Positions 8,261 to 13,353 of a stretch of DNA of 13,353 nucleotides are shown one piece after another. Under the pieces are notes generated by a model, which was not told the DNA's origin, ran no database searches, and worked only from the letters and a program-made list of their open reading frames with translations. The stretch is taken from the NCBI GenBank assembly GCA_015852425.1, contig JAAAIG010000034.1:81834-95186 (forward strand), given 5' to 3'. This stretch comes from Gryganskiella cystojenkinii. Its lineage: Eukaryota > Mortierellomycota > Mortierellomycetes > Mortierellales > Mortierellaceae. The position numbers and the translations under genes were made by a program. The number at the start of each line of letters is the position of its first letter. Positions within the stretch are counted from its first letter, which is position 1.

Positions 8261-10621
8261 ATGACCACGCTCATCACATCGTCAGCCTCCACAGCAACCG
8301 TGGCGGCTCTTGGTCGCTTCCATGGCGGCAGCAGTAGCAGCAGCAACCTTACTTCCTCCTGTTCTACCGCCACAACCACTCGTCAGCGATCCTCCAGTTT
8401 TACTTCCCAGATCGCCCATGCCAACAATGCGATCAAGAGGTCCTCCTCCCCCGCCACCGTCTCCTCTCGCAAGTTTTCAATCACACCCGAGACCCTGAAC
8501 AAGGGTCTTTATCACGATGGAAACATTTCGCTTCCGATGCAACAGCAGCAGCGCGATCTATCTTTGATTTCGTCTAGTCTCTCCGGTAACGAGAGCAGTA
8601 CAATCACAACAACAACGTCTGCATTGGGCAGGGCTCACGAACGGATCAATCTTGTGCCGTCTTCCTCGTCATTCCTGTTGTCTTCGGACAATTTGTATTC
8701 CACAAGCAACATGAATAACAATAACAACGACAATACCCAGGGCTATCTCCCTCCACTTTCCCCTGTTGACCTTAACAGTGACGACCACCAAGGTCAAGGA
8801 AACAACACCCCGACCATCTGTACCGGTCGTAGCAGGAGTAACACGTTGACCAACACTAGCACAGAACCTGCGGCCGTTGCTGCAGCTGCAATCTCGGCCC
8901 ATTCTGATCATGTTATGCGTCCTCGTCGTCCCTCCATTATCAGTCGCTCCTCAGGGCCAATTCATCTGTCTGTTGCTAGCATGCCCTCATCAACGTTATT
9001 ACAAGTGCCATCCTCACGAACGTCGTCACATTATCCACTAGAACCACTCTTGCCACAACATCATGAGGCTAACAGGATGATGATGATGATGAACGACAGC
9101 AGCAGTAGCAGTAGTACAGACACAAAGGTCGTCTCAGCGACTTCGACCGATGTGTCAGCATCCCCTCAATTGGGTTTCCTTCCTCGAATTCTGGTCTTGA
9201 TTGGGCTTTTTGGCATGTCCCTCGGTGGATTGTACATGTTGGCTCAGGTCTTGCCACCGTTGTCCTTGCCCAAGTCCATTGACGATGTGAAGGTCGATGC
9301 CGAGATCCTGCAGGAATTTGCGACAGCGACGTTCGAGGGTTGGCTTCGAACCTTTTGGGTGTTTTCTGCTGTCTATATGTGGAAACAGTGCTTTGGAATC
9401 CCAGGAAGTGCCTTCCTAGTATGTTCTCTTGTCTTTCAATGGTTTCAATGACGGGTCTCTTTTCCTTTTGTTTGGGAAAAAATGAACTAGATTTCTTATT
9501 TTTCTCTTTTTCTTGTTGTTCATTTTTATTCTTAGAACATCTTGGCTGGTGCACTTTACGGACCCTGGTTCGGAACCGTGTTGACCTCGGCCTTGACGAC
9601 GCTTGGATCCGTTTTGGCCTATTTTATGTCTTTTTTCCTGATGGAGCCGATCATGAACCGATATGCCTCCAGCAAACTGGACCAGATGCGGGCTCAGATT
9701 GAGAGAAAGACTCGACGCTCCTCTGGAAAGAAATCGACAGCCCTCGCCATGGAGACCGTTTCCTCAGCTACCACGTCCACTATTGCTACCTCAGTCTTGA
9801 CAGACCACCCCGGTGCGAGAACCGCAGCCCAACGAGGAGTTACACTTCGCACCAGGTCTTCTTCTTTTACTGTTCGACATACGGACGAGACCGCTGCTCA
9901 GGGATCCTTCAACGGCTACTACCCAGTCAGTACCAACAACAATGAAATCGAGGTCCAGGAAAACGAGGTTTTGTTGAGCGAGACGGATGCCACCCTCGAC
10001 ATTGATGCACAAGCCCAAGAGGCCGCCAGAACCGAAGAGGAGGAAGAAGAGGACGAGGAGGAAGGAACCAGTTTGTTCATGCAACTGTTGTTGATCCGTC
10101 TCTTCCCCTTGACACCGTATTGGTTTATCAACCTCGCAAGTCCCCTGGTTGGTGTTCCTGTGATCCCATTCATGACTTCGATGTTCTTGGGTTGTATGCC
10201 CTATAACTACATCTGTGCCCAGGCCGGAGCCATTCTAGGAGAAATCCATGAGTTGAGGGATATTTACCAACAGCCTTGGATCATGCTTCAGATCGTTTTG
10301 GTCTTGATCTTGTCGTTCGGCGGTCTGTGGGTCAGCAAACGGTCCAAGAAGCAACAGCTGGAAAGGGAGCAGCTCAAGAAAAACCGGAAGAGCAGGACCA
10401 GCGAGGAAGCCATGGCCGAGAATGCCGGTGATGAGTCGTCCCATAGTCTTTTGCGATCCCCAGCACTGACGCCCTTTGAGCAAGAGGAGCGAGAACGAGA
10501 GGAGGAGAGCAGTGAACGTCTTGAGATGATTGAGATGTCCCATGCACATGTCGCTGTCCCAACTCCCAAGAACAAAAAGCGCGAGTCAGCGATCATCGAT
10601 ATGTCCGCTTTCAGCCTCTAG
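8261..10621 (+). CDS. VTT-domain membrane protein, TMEM41A-like (2 exons)
   Basis: Exons 8261-9418 and 9536-10621 join in phase 0 to give 747 residues. VTT/DedA proteins (TMEM41, VMP1, Tvp38) are polytopic; TMEM41B and VMP1 scramble phospholipids in the ER, but TMEM41A-type function is less clear. Residues 1-303 are a Ser/Thr/Asn-rich, probably disordered tail. Helix 1 is about 310-330 and helix 2 about 358-376. Then come FGIPGSAFL (378-386), NILAGALYGPW (387-397) and a helix to about 425. The conserved RLFPLTPYWFIN re-entrant segment begins at 574, followed by YNYICAQAG (609-617), a last helix about 636-652, and a charged C-terminal tail. By eye the IPGS-FLNILAGAL-GPW and PYN-IC motifs are closer to TMEM41A than TMEM41B. 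About 120 extra residues (~444-565), ending in a Glu/Asp run (~553-562), split the VTT domain. TMEM41A itself is only about 260 residues. The ATG at 8261 is the first in-frame ATG. Confidence 0.85.
9419..9535 (+). other. Intron of the VTT-domain gene (117 bp)
   Basis: The donor GTATGT is at 9419 and the acceptor TTCTTAG ends at 9535 after a T-rich tract. Phase 0 joining links FGIPGSAFL to NILAGALYGPW, restoring an unbroken family motif. Retention would end the protein ten residues later, before most of the VTT domain. Confidence 0.9.
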
Positions 10622-12196
<1,575 letters not shown>

Positions 12197-12259
12197 AAAT
12201 AACCTAGTGTGCTTGTAAATGGGTTTTGATTGATAGTGCTTTGGCATTGTCATTGATTT

Positions 12260-12290
12260 CCAAAAAACTACCAAAAACTACCAAAAAAAA
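12260..12290 (+). repeat. CTACCAAAAA short tandem repeat
   Basis: The 10-bp unit CTACCAAAAA occurs at 12268-12277 and 12278-12287, with further CCAAAAA sequence before it. It is a small A-rich tandem repeat in the Arf1 3' flank. Confidence 0.7.
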
Positions 12291-12453
12291 TAGCCATACA
12301 GGAGCGGTCAAAAACGTAGAAAGAGCGCCCAAAGATTCCCCCTAGTTCCCCCATAAATATATACTCTTTGAATTACTTTATAGCGCCCAACGCTGCTTGA
12401 GCTGTGCCAAGATGGCAAAGGAAGAACCGCAGAGGCCGATTCGGGGATCTAAT

Positions 12454-12459
12454 CACGTG
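12454..12459. promoter_or_regulatory. CACGTG E-box upstream of ribosomal protein L7
   Basis: The palindromic CACGTG lies about 130 bases before the L7 start codon. CACGTG is the site of bHLH factors of the Cbf1 type, which are known regulators of ribosomal protein genes in several ascomycete yeasts. Whether this holds here is inference. Confidence 0.4.
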
Positions 12460-12587
12460 CAATGAATGAAGAACACACAAAAAAATTGAATCCATTTTTT
12501 TCCTGCCTAAGCCACCGCGTGCATCCGCACAAAATAGAGAGGGAAACAGAGGAAATTTTTTTCTCCTTCCTTTTCACAAATCTCAAG

Positions 12588-13200
12588 ATGACTACGTAAG
12601 GGATTGGTAGCCATAACTCACATTGGACCAGCGGGATGCGCAGGACCGTTCCATTGGTCTTTCAAGGACAAGAGCAACACCCGGCACACGAACACCAATA
12701 CTCGGGACAAGGAGGGCACACATATTCAACGGACCACTTTTGGCAACATACATTCCTGTAATGCTCGACTTCTCGACATTCGGGCCATTGTCATCATTGC
12801 GAATTGAAATTCAGATTCATCATGCGCACATCTCAAGGACGGATCGTGCTTGTCTCAACAAAGTCGTCTTCTCGAAGGATGGAGCAAAGTCAACTGCTCA
12901 ACATCCTCGGACGATCATCCAAGTTCACCCATCGAAACTTCATTTGAATCAAACAAGCTTAAGCTCAATTTGGGATTCACATAGGATCGGATCAACAATG
13001 ACAATCACCTTTCCGGACGTTTTATTCTATACAGTCAACAGCAACAGCAGTCTAATCATCAACCTATTACTTTTTTTATCATCAACAGCACCACCCCCAC
13101 TCTTGAGCACGTTCTCGTTCCCGAGACTCTCTTGAAGAAGAGAAAGACCCAGGATAAGGCTGCCGCTGAGAAGCGTGTTGCTGATGCCGCTGCCCGCAAG
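12588..13200 (+). CDS. rpl7: 60S ribosomal protein L7 (uL30), N-terminal part (3' partial)
   Basis: Exons 12588-12595 (8 nt) and 13089-13200 join to encode the first 40 residues; the rest lies beyond the right edge. L7/uL30 is a structural rRNA-binding protein of the large cytosolic ribosomal subunit. The peptide has TPTLEHVLVPETLLKKRK followed by an Ala/Lys/Arg-rich helix, which is the characteristic L7 N-terminus (LVPET-LLKKRK). The start is inferred. The acceptor at 13088 leaves one C that must complete a codon, and ATGACTAC before GTAAGG at 12596 supplies exactly the missing two codons plus two bases, giving MTTTTPTLEH. A pyrimidine tract precedes this ATG. The second exon ends at an AAG/GTAAAG junction in phase 0. 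Identity of the protein is very likely; the 8-nt first exon is likely but unproven. Confidence 0.85.
12596..13088 (+). other. Intron 1 of the ribosomal protein L7 gene (493 bp)
   Basis: The donor GTAAGG is at 12596 and the acceptor CAACAG ends at 13088. TCTAATC at 13051-13057 is a well-placed branch sequence about 32 nt upstream, followed by a T-rich tract. A long first intron next to the start codon is common in fungal ribosomal protein genes. I searched it by eye for C/D and H/ACA box order and saw no convincing snoRNA. Confidence 0.75.
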
Positions 13201-13353
13201 GTAAAGCCTCAATTGCAACTCTCTTTCTCCTCGTTTTCAAGTTGACAGCAATGCAAAAAAGACAAGTAGTGGATGGACGAGTACTCGAGGAAAAACGGGC
13301 ATTATGATGAAAAGCTATACCGCATTTCGTGGCTAGCCTTCTGGCGATGTTGC
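13201..13353 (+). other. Start of intron 2 of the ribosomal protein L7 gene
   Basis: The donor GTAAAG at 13201 directly follows the AAG codon that ends the second exon. No continuation of the L7 protein appears in any frame before the edge, so the intron runs past base 13353. It contains ATGATGA at 13304-13310, which matches a C-box, but the partner D-box region is outside the window. Confidence 0.7.

Larger units (their letters stand above)
12197..12587 (+). promoter_or_regulatory. Arf1 3' UTR and ribosomal protein L7 promoter
   Basis: This 391-base interval starts with the Arf1 3' end (TGTAAATGGG and A-rich CTACCAAAAA repeats). It continues as the promoter of the L7 gene: AGCGCCCAA twice (12324-12332, 12382-12390), an ATAAATATATAC element between them (12353-12364), an E-box CACGTG (12454-12459), and a pyrimidine tract (about 12557-12576) just before the start codon. 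Assigning the AT-rich element as TATA or as the Arf1 polyadenylation signal is not possible from sequence. Confidence 0.5.

Noticed and set aside
13304..13310. ATGATGA matches a snoRNA C box inside intron 2 of the ribosomal protein L7 gene, a typical snoRNA host.
   Set aside because: The matching D box and terminal stem would lie beyond the window edge, so it cannot be judged. A 7-mer match alone is weak.

Overview
The window looks like nuclear DNA of an early-diverging filamentous fungus, most likely Mortierellomycotina (Mortierella/Linnemannia type). This rests on short to medium GT-AG spliceosomal introns with CTAAC/CTAAT-like branch sites, long pyrimidine-rich leaders before start codons, T- and A-rich intergenic DNA, and Ser/Thr/Gln-rich low-complexity inserts inside conserved proteins. 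The taxon is an inference from gene style and protein resemblance, not from a marker. I see no prokaryotic operon, mobile element, CRISPR array, rRNA or tRNA.

All five genes are on the + strand. (1) 61-1366 is the 3' part of a major facilitator superfamily transporter; its first half lies upstream of the window and an intron ends at base 60. (2) 1367-4205 is about 2.8 kb without a supportable gene; its last ~650 bases are a pyrimidine-rich promoter/leader. (3) 4206-6564 is a two-exon gene for a 618-residue type II membrane protein with a GDP-fucose O-fucosyltransferase domain. (4) 6565-8260 is a 1.7 kb gap, again ending in a pyrimidine-rich leader. (5) 8261-10621 is a two-exon gene for a 747-residue VTT-domain membrane protein, closest by eye to TMEM41A. 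(6) 10984-12196 is a three-exon gene for a 181-residue ADP-ribosylation factor (Arf1). (7) 12588 to beyond the right edge is the start of ribosomal protein L7 (uL30), which begins with an 8-nt coding exon.

Three neighbours act in or on the secretory pathway: a glycosyltransferase expected in ER/Golgi, a VTT membrane protein expected in ER/Golgi membranes, and the Arf1 coat-recruitment GTPase. Nothing in the sequence proves that they are co-regulated.

I did not find a clearly new multi-gene system. The points most worth a second look are: a ~120-residue acidic insert that splits the VTT domain; a ~155-residue insert between TM8 and TM9 of the transporter; an in-frame upstream ATG that would bury the Arf1 myristoylation glycine; a perfect 18-bp palindrome in the Arf1 promoter; and the 8-nt first coding exon of the L7 gene with repeated promoter motifs upstream.
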